64,000 nucleotides of DNA from Pseudomonadales bacterium (GTDB lineage: Bacteria > Pseudomonadota > Gammaproteobacteria > Pseudomonadales > Ketobacteraceae), in assembly GCA_002708905.1 (NCBI GenBank), contig PAPM01000016.1:1-64000 (forward strand). The letters are read 5' to 3'. The position numbers and the translations under genes were made by a program. The notes below the pieces were generated by a model. The model did not search any database. It had not been told where the DNA came from and saw only the letters and a program-made list of their open reading frames with translations. Positions 17,067 through 25,135 of the stretch are shown here, one piece after another (the stretch's first letter is position 1; every line of letters starts with the position of its first letter).

Positions 17067-17094
17067 ATTGTTCAATTATGCTTCTTGGAACAAT
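17067..17094. promoter_or_regulatory. Inverted repeat between TetR gene and hydrolase (operator candidate)
   Basis: ATTGTTC (17067-17073) and GAACAAT (17088-17094) form a 7-bp dyad with a 14-bp spacer. TTGAA (17054-17058) with TTCAA (17071-17075) forms an overlapping smaller dyad. The position between divergent starts fits autoregulation by the TetR protein. Confidence 0.35.
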
Positions 17095-17149
17095 AACAGA
17101 AAGCGCAGCCTGCCACCAATTTATACCGCTACCACTAATAGGAATCGAC

Positions 17150-17764
17150 ATGGCACGTCGCAACGACCATACACGGGAAGAAATACAGGGGATGGCCATC
17201 GACGCTACCCGAACACTTATTGCAACGGAAGGGCTGGAAGGGGTCAGTGCCCGCAAGGTTGCCCAGCACATTGGTTACACCGTTGGCACCCTTTACCAAA
17301 ATTTTGACAACATTCATGAATTAATCCTCCATGCCAACGCGTTCAGCCTGACGCAACTGTTAGCGGCGCTGGAAAAAGTTTACCAGGCTGAGCCCCGCCC
17401 CCTGCCCCGGATCATCAGCATTGCCAACACCTATCTGGATTTCGGACAAAAGCATGAAAAACAATGGGCTGCTATTTTTCGGCATACCCTGCCCCAGGAT
17501 TTTGTGATGCCCGACTGGTATCAGGCCCGCATCGATGCTTTGTTCTCTTTAATCGAGCGAGCAGTATGGGAGCTGGCACCGAGTCGCGATAAAAAGCAGA
17601 TCCAGTTGGCTTCCCGTACTTTGTGGAGCAGCGTCCACGGTATTTGCATCCTGAACACCGGCAATAAACTGTATTCTGAAAACATCGCTACCCCCCAGAC
17701 CCTGATGCAGTCTCTGGTGACCAATTACCTGAGTGCCTGGATACAGGAGGGCAGCAGGGCATGA
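17150..17764 (+). CDS. TetR-family transcriptional repressor
   Basis: The 204-residue protein has the TetR helix-turn-helix near residues 25-65 (VSARKVAQHIGYTVGTLYQNFDNIHELI). An all-helical ligand-binding domain of normal length follows. ATG 17150 has AGGAA 5 nt upstream; the longer frame from 17054 has no support. Its stop overlaps the start of the fused MFS/acyltransferase gene by ATGA. The regulator and transporter should therefore be co-translated, and the repressor probably senses a lipid or acyl molecule handled by that protein (inference). Confidence 0.9.
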   Translation: MARRNDHTREEIQGMAIDATRTLIATEGLEGVSARKVAQHIGYTVGTLYQNFDNIHELILHANAFSLTQLLAALEKVYQAEPRPLPRIISIANTYLDFGQKHEKQWAAIFRHTLPQDFVMPDWYQARIDALFSLIERAVWELAPSRDKKQIQLASRTLWSSVHGICILNTGNKLYSENIATPQTLMQSLVTNYLSAWIQEGSRA

Positions 17765-19653
17765 GTCAACCTGACGAGTCTCACTCACAGTTCAGCCTGC
17801 TTAAAACCAAACGCTTCGCCCCGTTTTTCTGGACCCAGTTCTTTGGCGCGTTCAATGATAATGTGTTCAAGAATTCCATGATGGCGTTACTCACTTTCGG
17901 CGTATTGCATTCCAGCCTGCAATTGGCGGAAATGAATAATCTGGGAGCCATGCTGTTCATATTACCCTTCTTTCTATTCTCAGCGCTCGCCGGACAACTG
18001 GCGGATAAATATGAAAAGTCCCTTTTGATTCGTTACATCAAGCTGCTGGAAATAGTGATCATGGTATTGGGGGCATTGTGCTTCATCTACCTGCAAACCT
18101 GGGGTTTGATGCTGTTGTTGTTCCTGATGGGAACCCAGTCCACGTTTTTCGGACCGGTGAAGTACAGTATTATTCCCCAACACCTGAAGCCGGGGGAATT
18201 GGTGGGGGGTAATGCCTTGGTGGAGACCGGCACCTTTGTTGCCATCCTGCTCGGCACCATCGCCGCCAATATTGTGAGCGACATGGAATCCGGACCTCAG
18301 GTCGTCGGCACCGCTGTGGTGGTGGTTTCGATCTTCGGGTTTCTTACCTGCCTGAAAATCCCCGAAGGCAAAGCCCCCAGTCCGAACCTGAAAATCCGCT
18401 TTAACCCCTTTACGGAAACCTGGCACACCATCCAATTCAGTCGCGCCAACAATGCGGTTTTCCTGGGCATCATGGGAATCTCCTGGTTCTGGTTTCTGGG
18501 CGCAGCCTATCTGACCCAGATTTATGAATACACCAAAGTCGAGCTGGGTGGCGCCCCCAGCGTGGTGATGACACTTTTGTCCGCTTTCTCCATCGGCATC
18601 GCGGCAGGCTCGTTATTATGCGAACGCCTCTCCGGCCATAAAGTGGAGTTGGGGTTGGTACCGCTGGGCTCCATCGGGCTCACCCTGTTCGGCATTGATC
18701 TTTTTTTTCACGCCAACCCCAGCAACAGTCCTGAATTAATCGAAGTGGGTCAGTTCCTGTCACAACCCATGAACTACCGGGTGCTGGTGGATTTCCTGAT
18801 GATCGGCGTTTCAGGTGGTCTGTACATCGTGCCCCTTTATGCCATGGTGCAGGAGCGTTCTGACGAGGAACACCGCTCCCGCATCATTGCCGCGGTGAAC
18901 ATTATGAATGCGCTGTTCATGGTGATTTCGGCAGGCACAGGTATTCTGTTGCTGGGCGTAATGGATCTGGATATTCCGGAATTCTTCCTGGTGCTGGCGA
19001 TCATGAACGCCGTAGTGGCCTGGTTTATCTATACGGTGATTCCAGAATTTGCCATGCGCTTCCTGATCTGGATTATCACCCATACCATGTATCGGGTGAC
19101 CCACACCGATCTGAATAAAATTCCCGAGGAAGGGCCCTGCGTGCTGGTGTGCAATCACGTATCCTACATGGACGCCCTGATCATCGCCGGAGCCTGCCGC
19201 CGCCCGGTACGCTTTGTGATGTTCAAACCTATCTACGATTTACCGGTATTGAACTTCATTTTCCGTACCGGCAAGACCATTCCCATTCATTCCAAATCGG
19301 CTGACCCGCAAACCTATGAGAATGCCTTCAAACGCATCTCTGAAGAACTGCAGAATGGCGAAGTGGTGTGTATCTTCCCGGAAGGGAAACTAACCCAAAC
19401 CGGCGAGATTGATGAATTCAAAAATGGGATTGAAAAGATTATCCAGAAAGATCCGGTTCCTGTGGTACCCATGGCACTAAAAGGATTGTGGGGGAGTTTT
19501 TTCAGTCACAAGGACAGCAAAGCCCTGACCGGTTTGCCGCGACGGTTCTGGTCGAAAGTGGAACTGGTGGCGAGTGATGCCATTCCGCCGCAGGATGTTA
19601 GCGCATCTCTTTTGCAGAAAAAAGTGGCCATGCTCAGAGGCGACCGGCAATAG
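17761..19653 (+). CDS. Fused MFS (LplT-like) transporter and PlsC-type acyltransferase
   Basis: The 630-residue protein joins two activities. Residues about 10-430 form a 12-segment major-facilitator transporter like the lysophospholipid flippase LplT. Residues about 440-630 form a 1-acylglycerol-phosphate acyltransferase domain with the HX4D motif in NHVSYMD, the KPIYDLP region and FPEGKLT. Together they can bring lysophospholipid to the cytoplasmic face and re-acylate it. The acyl-ACP synthetase third of the related LplT-Aas fusions is absent, so the acyl donor must come from elsewhere. It is translationally coupled to the TetR gene. A terminator follows at 19,681. Substrate assignment follows the family and is not proven. 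Confidence 0.9.
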   Translation: MSQPDESHSQFSLLKTKRFAPFFWTQFFGAFNDNVFKNSMMALLTFGVLHSSLQLAEMNNLGAMLFILPFFLFSALAGQLADKYEKSLLIRYIKLLEIVIMVLGALCFIYLQTWGLMLLLFLMGTQSTFFGPVKYSIIPQHLKPGELVGGNALVETGTFVAILLGTIAANIVSDMESGPQVVGTAVVVVSIFGFLTCLKIPEGKAPSPNLKIRFNPFTETWHTIQFSRANNAVFLGIMGISWFWFLGAAYLTQIYEYTKVELGGAPSVVMTLLSAFSIGIAAGSLLCERLSGHKVELGLVPLGSIGLTLFGIDLFFHANPSNSPELIEVGQFLSQPMNYRVLVDFLMIGVSGGLYIVPLYAMVQERSDEEHRSRIIAAVNIMNALFMVISAGTGILLLGVMDLDIPEFFLVLAIMNAVVAWFIYTVIPEFAMRFLIWIITHTMYRVTHTDLNKIPEEGPCVLVCNHVSYMDALIIAGACRRPVRFVMFKPIYDLPVLNFIFRTGKTIPIHSKSADPQTYENAFKRISEELQNGEVVCIFPEGKLTQTGEIDEFKNGIEKIIQKDPVPVVPMALKGLWGSFFSHKDSKALTGLPRRFWSKVELVASDAIPPQDVSASLLQKKVAMLRGDRQ

Positions 19654-19840
19654 TGCCAGGAGCCCACCCCAAAAACGAAAAAGGTGATGAGTCATCACGA
19701 TTCATCACCTTATTTTTCAACTCCCGCTTGTCAGCAGCGCGCTGGGCCTTACGGGATTTTTCGTGAACGCCGCCTTTGCGCAGTAAAGGGTCATTGGCAA
19801 AGGGGTTACGCAGTTTCCTGCGTTTGTGGATTTCTTTCAT
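19634..19840 (-). CDS. Small, very basic protein encoded downstream of rtcB
   Basis: The 68-residue product is rich in Lys and Arg up to about residue 45 (MKEIHKRRKLRNPFANDP then LLRKGGVHEKSRKAQRAADKR) and looks like a nucleic-acid or ribosome-binding peptide. The segment DPLLRKG is reminiscent of the DPLFRQR of ArfA, but I do not claim homology. ATG 19840 follows AGGAG at 6 nt, an excellent site. It lies 49 bp after rtcB on the same strand, so the two are probably co-transcribed. The last 20-25 codons overlap a terminator stem and the 3' end of the convergent gene, so the C-terminus may be unconserved. Confidence 0.65.
   Translation of the reverse strand: MKEIHKRRKLRNPFANDPLLRKGGVHEKSRKAQRAADKRELKNKVMNRDDSSPFSFLGWAPGTIAGRL
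19681..19717 (+). terminator. Rho-independent terminator after the MFS/acyltransferase gene
   Basis: AAGGTGATGA (19681-19690) pairs with TCATCACCTT (19702-19711), followed by ATTTTT. On the opposite strand the same stem is followed by TTTTTCGTTTTT, so it may act in both directions. It lies inside the 3' half of the convergent small gene. Confidence 0.75.
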
Positions 19841-19889
19841 AGTTTTCTCCTGATTCAACTTCTAACTCACCTTTTATCTAGCCGTTTAT

Positions 19890-21086
19890 CTAACCTTTGA
19901 TACACAACACCTGCTTAAGGGTGTGCACCACTTCCACCAGATCGCTCTGGTTTTCCATCACCTGATCGATATCTTTATAGGCCCCGGGTATCTCATCAAT
20001 AACACCGCCATCCTTGCGACACTCAACACCGCGGGTCTGCTGGATCAGGTCCTCACGGCGAAAGCGTTTCTTAGCGGCGGCCCGACTCATCTTGCGACCG
20101 GCACCATGGGCACAGGAACAAAATGACGCCTCGCTTCCCTTGCCACGCACAATATAGGATTTAGCCCCCATACTGCCCGGGATGATACCCAGCTCACCGT
20201 CACCCGCCCGGATCGCCCCTTTGCGGGTGACAAACAGGTTTTCACCCAGGTGCTGCTCGCGGGCAATGTAGTTGTGGTGGCAGTTGATGGCTTCCGATGT
20301 CAGCTCAAACGCCGGCAGATGCTCCCGCAAGCCATCCAGAATCAGCGCCATCATTTCGCGACGGTTCTGTGCAGCGTAGGCTTGCGCCCATTGCACGGCA
20401 AAAACATAGTCCTCGAAATGTTGGCTGCCTTCCCGCAGATACGCCAAGTCCTTGTCCGGCAGACTGTTCAGGTGCACCCCCATATCCTTGCGCGCCAAGG
20501 CTATGAAATGCTGCCCAATCGCATTACCGACCCCGCGGCTGCCGGAATGAAGCATCACCCAAACATCCTGGTTTTCATCCAGGCACAGTTCGATAAAGTG
20601 GTTGCCTCCTCCCAAACTGCCCATCTGACACACCCAGGTTTTACCCAGGTTCTTCACCCTGCGCCCGATGGCCGGATGCTTGCCGACGATGACATCCAGA
20701 CCATCCGCCAGGGATCGGCAGGCGCGGTCACGGGAATTGCTCCACTTGTGCATGGAGAACCCAACCGGTACCCGATCTTCCAAGGTACCCCGAAGCTGTT
20801 TCAGGTTGTCCGGCAATTGATAGGCTTTTAGCGACAACCGCACCGCATGCATGCCACAACCAATATCCACACCTACTGCAGCCGGAATGACTGCCCCCAA
20901 TGTGGGGATCACGGAACCAACGGTGGCGCCTTTCCCCAGGTGCACGTCCGGCATGGCAGCAATATGGCCATGTACGATCGGCAGGCTGGCAATATTGATC
21001 AGCTGCTGAAACGCCTGCGCCTCGATATCGTTGGTAAAGATTTTAACGGGCACTTTGCCCTTTCTGGTTTCCTGTAAAACAGGCAT
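19890..21086 (-). CDS. rtcB: RNA-splicing ligase RtcB
   Basis: The 398-residue protein is RtcB. It has the metal-binding DVHLGKGATVGSV, the essential Cys in VGVDIGCGMHA, GGGNHFIEL with the metal-binding His, HSGSRGVGN, the guanylation His in CAHGAGRKMSR, and the C-terminal IDEIPGAYKDID. RtcB joins 2',3'-cyclic phosphate ends to 5'-OH ends with GTP and manganese, and repairs RNA cut by ribotoxins. Length matches the short bacterial form. The start is ATG 21086 with AGGAGAGAGG upstream. No archease, RtcA or RtcR gene is nearby. A 220-nt leader with an 11-codon ORF and a terminator precedes the gene, so expression is probably controlled after transcription starts. Confidence 0.95.
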   Translation of the reverse strand: MPVLQETRKGKVPVKIFTNDIEAQAFQQLINIASLPIVHGHIAAMPDVHLGKGATVGSVIPTLGAVIPAAVGVDIGCGMHAVRLSLKAYQLPDNLKQLRGTLEDRVPVGFSMHKWSNSRDRACRSLADGLDVIVGKHPAIGRRVKNLGKTWVCQMGSLGGGNHFIELCLDENQDVWVMLHSGSRGVGNAIGQHFIALARKDMGVHLNSLPDKDLAYLREGSQHFEDYVFAVQWAQAYAAQNRREMMALILDGLREHLPAFELTSEAINCHHNYIAREQHLGENLFVTRKGAIRAGDGELGIIPGSMGAKSYIVRGKGSEASFCSCAHGAGRKMSRAAAKKRFRREDLIQQTRGVECRKDGGVIDEIPGAYKDIDQVMENQSDLVEVVHTLKQVLCIKG

Positions 21087-21127
21087 AACCTCTCTCCTGA
21101 TGTTTCAGGCTTCCGGATGACAGACAT

Positions 21128-21159
21128 AAAAAAACCCCGGCATCTCGGATACCAGGGTT
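21128..21159 (-). terminator. Intrinsic terminator inside the rtcB leader
   Basis: On the minus strand AACCCTGGTAT pairs with ATGCCGGGGTT (11 bp including two G-U pairs, 5-nt loop) and is followed by seven T. It stands 42 nt before the rtcB start and after the leader ORF, so it must be bypassed for rtcB to be expressed from the upstream promoter. Confidence 0.8.
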
Positions 21160-21209
21160 CTGGTCCGGAAGCAATTTTACTCGCTTCCGAACGGCAGGTT
21201 CAGAAGCCA

Positions 21210-21245
21210 CTATCCTGTTACGACTACCTCGTTACGTTGCACCAT
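21210..21245 (-). CDS. Predicted leader peptide of rtcB (11 residues)
   Basis: ATG at 21245 is preceded by a perfect AGGAGG (21252-21257) with a 6-nt spacer. The ORF reads MVQRNEVVVTG and ends in TAG at 21210-21212, ahead of the terminator. Its SD and start lie in stem P1. Translation would open P1 and could change folding downstream. An attenuator role is inferred from this layout; the peptide itself is too short for homology. Confidence 0.5.
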   Translation of the reverse strand: MVQRNEVVVTG

Positions 21246-21314
21246 TCTGAACCTCCTAATTATTTATTGATTGCGACCTTATTCAGGCCGGTGGGTTGAG
21301 CTGTTTGAGTGGGC

Positions 21315-21342
21315 ATTTTATGCCCGACAGTGCAGAAGTCAA
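21315..21342 (-). promoter_or_regulatory. Sigma70-type promoter of the rtcB leader
   Basis: On the minus strand TTGACT (21342-21337) and TAAAAT (21320-21315) are separated by 16 bp. Transcription should start near 21308. The -10 overlaps a perfect hairpin/dyad GGGCAT...ATGCCC at 21311-21325. I saw no sigma54-type -24/-12 element as found for enterobacterial rtcBA. Confidence 0.6.
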
Positions 21343-21493
21343 CCTCACCCACTAAAAATTAAATATTATATTCAAATCCTCTGTCATAACCCGATCACAA
21401 CTTTAAGCGCCCAAAACAGCAAGCTGCGACACCTTGTCTATACTGTTCAAACAGCTATCAGAAGCCGACTCATTTCAAACACATAGGTTTGCT

Positions 21494-22765
21494 ATGGAAT
21501 TCATAGATTATCTGAAATACTTTGCCGAGCGGGATGGTTCCGACCTGTATCTCACGACGGGTGCACCGCCCAGCGCCAAGTTCTACGGCAAATTAACGCC
21601 CATCGCCAAAGAATCACTTCCTCCCGGCCGGGTGAAGGAAATCGCGGACTCGATAATGACCCCCGAGCAACGGGCCGAGTTCGAACACAAACCTGAAATG
21701 AACCTGGCGATTTCTGAACCCGGAGTGGGGCGTTTCCGGGTTAACATTTTTAAACAGCGCAACCAGTACTCCATGGTCTGCCGCGCCATAAAAACAGACA
21801 TTCCCAACTACAAAGACTTAGGACTGCCCGATATTTTGACAAAACTGGTCATGCAGAAGCGGGGCTTGATTCTGTTTGTCGGTGGTACCGGCTCCGGTAA
21901 GTCCACCTCCCTGGCGGCACTCATCGATTATCGCAACAGCAACAGTGCCGGGCATATCATCACCATCGAAGACCCGGTTGAGTTTGTGCATCAACACAAG
22001 ATGTCCATCGTAAACCAGCGCGAAGTGGGCATGGATACCAACTGCTACGATGATGCCCTGGAAAACACCCTGCGCCAGGCACCCGACGTCATTCTGATCG
22101 GAGAGATTCGTACCCAGGAACAAATGGAACAGGCCATTGCCTTCGCGGAAACCGGCCACCTGTGTATTTCCACCCTGCACGCCAACAACGCCAACCAGGC
22201 GCTGGATCGCATCATTAACTTTTTCCCGGAAGAACGTCACAAACAGTTGTTCCTGGATCTGTCACTCAACATCCAGGGCTTTGTGTCGCAACGCCTGATC
22301 CCGACCCTGGACGGCAAGCGTGCGGCCGCCATTGAAATTCTGCTGGGTACCCCTCGTGTCTGCGACCTGATAAAACAAGGCAAGGTGGATGAAATCAAAG
22401 AGGTCATGCTGAAGTCGGAAGCATCCGGTATGCAAACCTTTGATACCGCCCTCTACAAACTGTATAAGGACAAGAAAATATCCATGGAAGAAGCACTTAG
22501 AAATGCGGATTCCAAAAACAACCTGCGTTTGCGAATTACTCTGGAAGAAAACCCATCCAAACAGGAGGAAGGTGCCGAGAAAAAACCGGCCCCCCAGGCA
22601 GCTCCGCCGGCGGCAGAAAAACCGGCCGCCCCAACTCCGCAGCAAAGCGCTCCTGCGCCCAAACCAAGTTCCGGCCTGGAGGGGCTTTCCCTGCAACCTA
22701 TAGATGATGAGGAAGAAGAGGCTCCTTCAGCCAATGGGCGTGCGTCATTCAGCCTGCCTAAGTGA
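21494..22765 (+). CDS. pilU: PilT/PilU-type twitching-motility ATPase
   Basis: The 423-residue protein is a type IV pilus retraction ATPase of the PilU type. It begins YLKYFAERDGSDLYLTTGAPP. It has Walker A GGTGSGKST, the Asp box TIEDPVEFVH, Walker B DVILIGEIRTQEQM and the His box TGHLCISTLHANN. It is a cytoplasmic hexamer at the pilus base that assists PilT in depolymerising pili. No pilT is in this window. ATG 21494 matches the family N-terminus. The last 65 or so residues are an unusual Pro/Ala-rich linker followed by an acidic patch (DDEEEE), absent from a typical PilU. Its promoter must overlap that of the divergent rtcB leader. Confidence 0.9.
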   Translation: MEFIDYLKYFAERDGSDLYLTTGAPPSAKFYGKLTPIAKESLPPGRVKEIADSIMTPEQRAEFEHKPEMNLAISEPGVGRFRVNIFKQRNQYSMVCRAIKTDIPNYKDLGLPDILTKLVMQKRGLILFVGGTGSGKSTSLAALIDYRNSNSAGHIITIEDPVEFVHQHKMSIVNQREVGMDTNCYDDALENTLRQAPDVILIGEIRTQEQMEQAIAFAETGHLCISTLHANNANQALDRIINFFPEERHKQLFLDLSLNIQGFVSQRLIPTLDGKRAAAIEILLGTPRVCDLIKQGKVDEIKEVMLKSEASGMQTFDTALYKLYKDKKISMEEALRNADSKNNLRLRITLEENPSKQEEGAEKKPAPQAAPPAAEKPAAPTPQQSAPAPKPSSGLEGLSLQPIDDEEEEAPSANGRASFSLPK

Positions 22766-22851
22766 ACGAGTTATTGCAGACCAATGACGCTTTTGGGATT
22801 TTTTTTAAATCCACCTCTCTCGATTAGTTTTTAGTCTACTCTGAATATTAC

Positions 22852-22873
22852 AGCGGTACATTTTTGTACCGCT
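22852..22873. repeat. Perfect 9-bp inverted repeat upstream of the S8 peptidase gene
   Basis: AGCGGTACA (22852-22860) and TGTACCGCT (22865-22873) flank TTTT, 38 bp before the start codon. It could be a hairpin in the leader or an operator. The preceding T-rich stretch (GATTTTTTTT near 22,797) follows only a weak 4-bp stem, so termination of pilU there is uncertain. Confidence 0.5.
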
Positions 22874-22911
22874 CCCAGGATATTTATGTTGTTATCTTTA
22901 GGGGAAATGTA

Positions 22912-25062
22912 ATGAGTAGTATTCCTTTGAGGAAAATGGCAACCCTATGTGCCTTTTCCGTTGCCGTCTCAAGCTCTTCTTTCGCAGTTGAATTAAATGA
23001 TCTACTTTCTCATGAACTGTGGGGACTTCAGAACACGCCACGCACCGCATCAACCACTCCGGACAATGTGGACCCAAGTCAAATTGAAACCACCGGCACC
23101 TGCGCCGAACGCCCGGACATCAGCGGCGGCACGTACACCTGTAACAGCTATACTTCGGCCGGCGTGCAGGATATGGATATCAACGCTGAAGAAGGTTGGA
23201 ACAGTTTCGTGCCCTCCACTGAACTGGCACAGCAGCAAGTGGTGATTGCCTTGATCGACACCGGCATCGATTACCAACACCCGGACCTGCGCAACAAAGT
23301 GTGGCTTAATCCCGGTGAGGCAACCGGAGTCGACAGCAATCAAAATGGGATTGATGATGGTTGCGAGGACAACATTGATGGTGACAACAATGGTTATCTC
23401 AATGATTGCCACGGCATCAACACCCTGGTGCCAAGAGTCAATGCCGATGGTTCCCTGAATAACGAAGCCGGCGATCCCATCGACAACGCAGCTGGACATG
23501 GAACCAATATGTCAGGGGTCATGGCGGCGGAAGGCAATAACGCCAGCGCCGATTACCACGGCGGCATTGTCGGCGTTGCCGGCATGGAATCCCAAATCCG
23601 AATTGCCACCTGTAAATCCGCCCAGATCGAATCGGATGTACTGCCGCTGGTACCGGGAGTGGCGGTGCCTGCTGCCAGGGAAACCGCTATTCGCAGTTGC
23701 CTGTGGTACTTCTATAACCTGAAGCAGTCCGGTATCAACATCGCCGTCATCAATGCTTCCGGCGGCATGTCAAAGTTTCTGAATATCTATGGTGCGTTTT
23801 TTCCCAACGTAGGTGAACCCTACCTGCTGGACACCCCTGAGATGTATCTGCTGGCCGATCTGTTGGAAGCGGCGGACATCCCCGTGGTGGCGGCGGCAGG
23901 CAACAACAGTTGGGACATTGACCAGAAAACCCACGAGCGAGCCTACTTCCCCGCCTCCTTTGAGAACAACAATATTATTGCCGTGGCAGCATCCAACAAC
24001 CAGGGCAGCCTGTGGAGTGGCAGCAGCTACGGCCGCTGGACCGTGGACGTCATTGCTCCGGGGGAAGATATTCTCAGCACAGCGCCGACCTACCCCATCT
24101 TTCCTCAGGAGAACGCTGACTTTGTTGTGACACATGGAACCTCCCAGGCAACCGCTTTCGTTACCGGGATAATCGGTGTTTTGAAAGCTAATGAATCCAC
24201 CAAACACCTGGACGCTTTCTCCATCAAACGCTTGTTAATGAGCAGTGGCAAGAAACTCACGGCAGGTAGCAACAAAACCGTATCCGGTGCTCTGGTCAGA
24301 CTCGCAGATGACAATGGTAAAGGGGCACTCACCTGTTCCAACCAGATGTTTACGCGTCGACAAGCGCCCAAGACGGACAATATTGTTGCGCTGCCCGGTG
24401 AAACCCTTCAGATTGAGGTACAAAGTTTTAACTGCGCCAGCCCTTCCGGCGTAACCCATATTGCAGCAACAGTAGTCCCCACCGGCGAAGTTTTTAACCT
24501 TTATGACGACGGCATGGGTGATGATGAGCAAGCAGGTGACGGTATTTATTCCGGCTCCTGGATAGTGCCCTATGGTGAATTTGAGTACACCCTTTCCACT
24601 GGTTTCGACTCCGTTAAAGAAGCCAATGATGAGCTGCGGGTAACAGCCGCCATCATTGTTGACAACACCGATGAAACCGACTGGACCGGCAAATGGTGGC
24701 CATCGGTTTACCGAGCCGATTACTATGGCAGCAACTATCGTTACGCAACCGAAAACGATCCGGAAAAACTGTTCCTGTGGTCACCCGCCGTGAATGAGGC
24801 CAACCAGTATCGCGTCTATGCCCGCTGGCCGGACGGCCCTAACTTCGCAACCAATGCCACCTATCGTATCAGCCACCATGATCCCGTCGACGGCAGCCTG
24901 TTGATGACGGAAGTACAGGTGGACCAAACCACCAATGGCGGCGTCTGGATGGATATGGGGACCTATTGGTTCAACGCCGGCACCCAGTCCATCGAACTCA
25001 CCAACTTAAACGCCGACGGTACCGTTGTGGCAGATGCAGTTCTGCTGGTACCGGAACTCTAA
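22912..25062 (+). CDS. Secreted subtilisin-like serine peptidase (S8) with C-terminal binding domain
   Basis: The 716-residue protein has a signal peptide (residues about 1-24) and a complete S8 catalytic triad: D116 in ALIDTGIDYQHPDL, H196 in AGHGTNMSG, and S411 in HGTSQATAFVTG. Met is replaced by Gln in the usual GTSMA. The oxyanion Asn is in AAAGNNSW. An Asp-rich loop after the first motif (DSNQNGIDDG, DGDNNGYLND) looks like a calcium-binding insert. After the protease come an Ig-like region and a final domain of golvesin/Xly-like type (YRVYARWP ... GVWMDMGTYWFNAG ... VVADAVLLVPEL), which probably binds a surface or polymer. ATG 22912 has AGGGGA. It stands alone, with an inverted repeat just upstream. 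Confidence 0.9.
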   Translation: MSSIPLRKMATLCAFSVAVSSSSFAVELNDLLSHELWGLQNTPRTASTTPDNVDPSQIETTGTCAERPDISGGTYTCNSYTSAGVQDMDINAEEGWNSFVPSTELAQQQVVIALIDTGIDYQHPDLRNKVWLNPGEATGVDSNQNGIDDGCEDNIDGDNNGYLNDCHGINTLVPRVNADGSLNNEAGDPIDNAAGHGTNMSGVMAAEGNNASADYHGGIVGVAGMESQIRIATCKSAQIESDVLPLVPGVAVPAARETAIRSCLWYFYNLKQSGINIAVINASGGMSKFLNIYGAFFPNVGEPYLLDTPEMYLLADLLEAADIPVVAAAGNNSWDIDQKTHERAYFPASFENNNIIAVAASNNQGSLWSGSSYGRWTVDVIAPGEDILSTAPTYPIFPQENADFVVTHGTSQATAFVTGIIGVLKANESTKHLDAFSIKRLLMSSGKKLTAGSNKTVSGALVRLADDNGKGALTCSNQMFTRRQAPKTDNIVALPGETLQIEVQSFNCASPSGVTHIAATVVPTGEVFNLYDDGMGDDEQAGDGIYSGSWIVPYGEFEYTLSTGFDSVKEANDELRVTAAIIVDNTDETDWTGKWWPSVYRADYYGSNYRYATENDPEKLFLWSPAVNEANQYRVYARWPDGPNFATNATYRISHHDPVDGSLLMTEVQVDQTTNGGVWMDMGTYWFNAGTQSIELTNLNADGTVVADAVLLVPEL

Positions 25063-25135
25063 CCGGATTGATTTGAGTCAATACCCCTCCTCTTTACGAT
25101 GTTAAAGTATCAGCGTCAAAGAGGAGGTATTGGCT

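Larger units (their letters stand above)
21087..21308 (-). ncRNA. Structured 5' leader of rtcB (candidate attenuator)
   Basis: Reading on the minus strand from the predicted start near 21308, the leader holds several elements. First is AGGAGG and an 11-codon ORF (21245-21210). A 10-bp stem P1 (21245-21254 with 21196-21205) covers the SD and start codon. A 7-bp stem P2 follows (21183-21189 with 21166-21172). An 11-bp terminator stem and U7 come next (21159-21128). A 9-bp alternative P4 pairs 21164-21172 with 21109-21117 around the terminator. Last is a 5-bp stem (21096-21100 with 21105-21109) touching the rtcB SD. P2 and P4 compete for the same bases, so this looks like a switch. No known RNA family was recognised. 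Confidence 0.6.

Noticed and set aside
20250-20831. 193-codon plus-strand frame opposite rtcB
   Set aside because: It lies wholly within a fully conserved RtcB coding region, has no start signals and no recognisable motif.
21128-21260. A tRNA or tRNA-like gene upstream of rtcB
   Set aside because: The stems do not form a cloverleaf: no anticodon arm of 5+7, no T-loop GTTCRA in place, no CCA. The set reads better as leader hairpins plus terminator.
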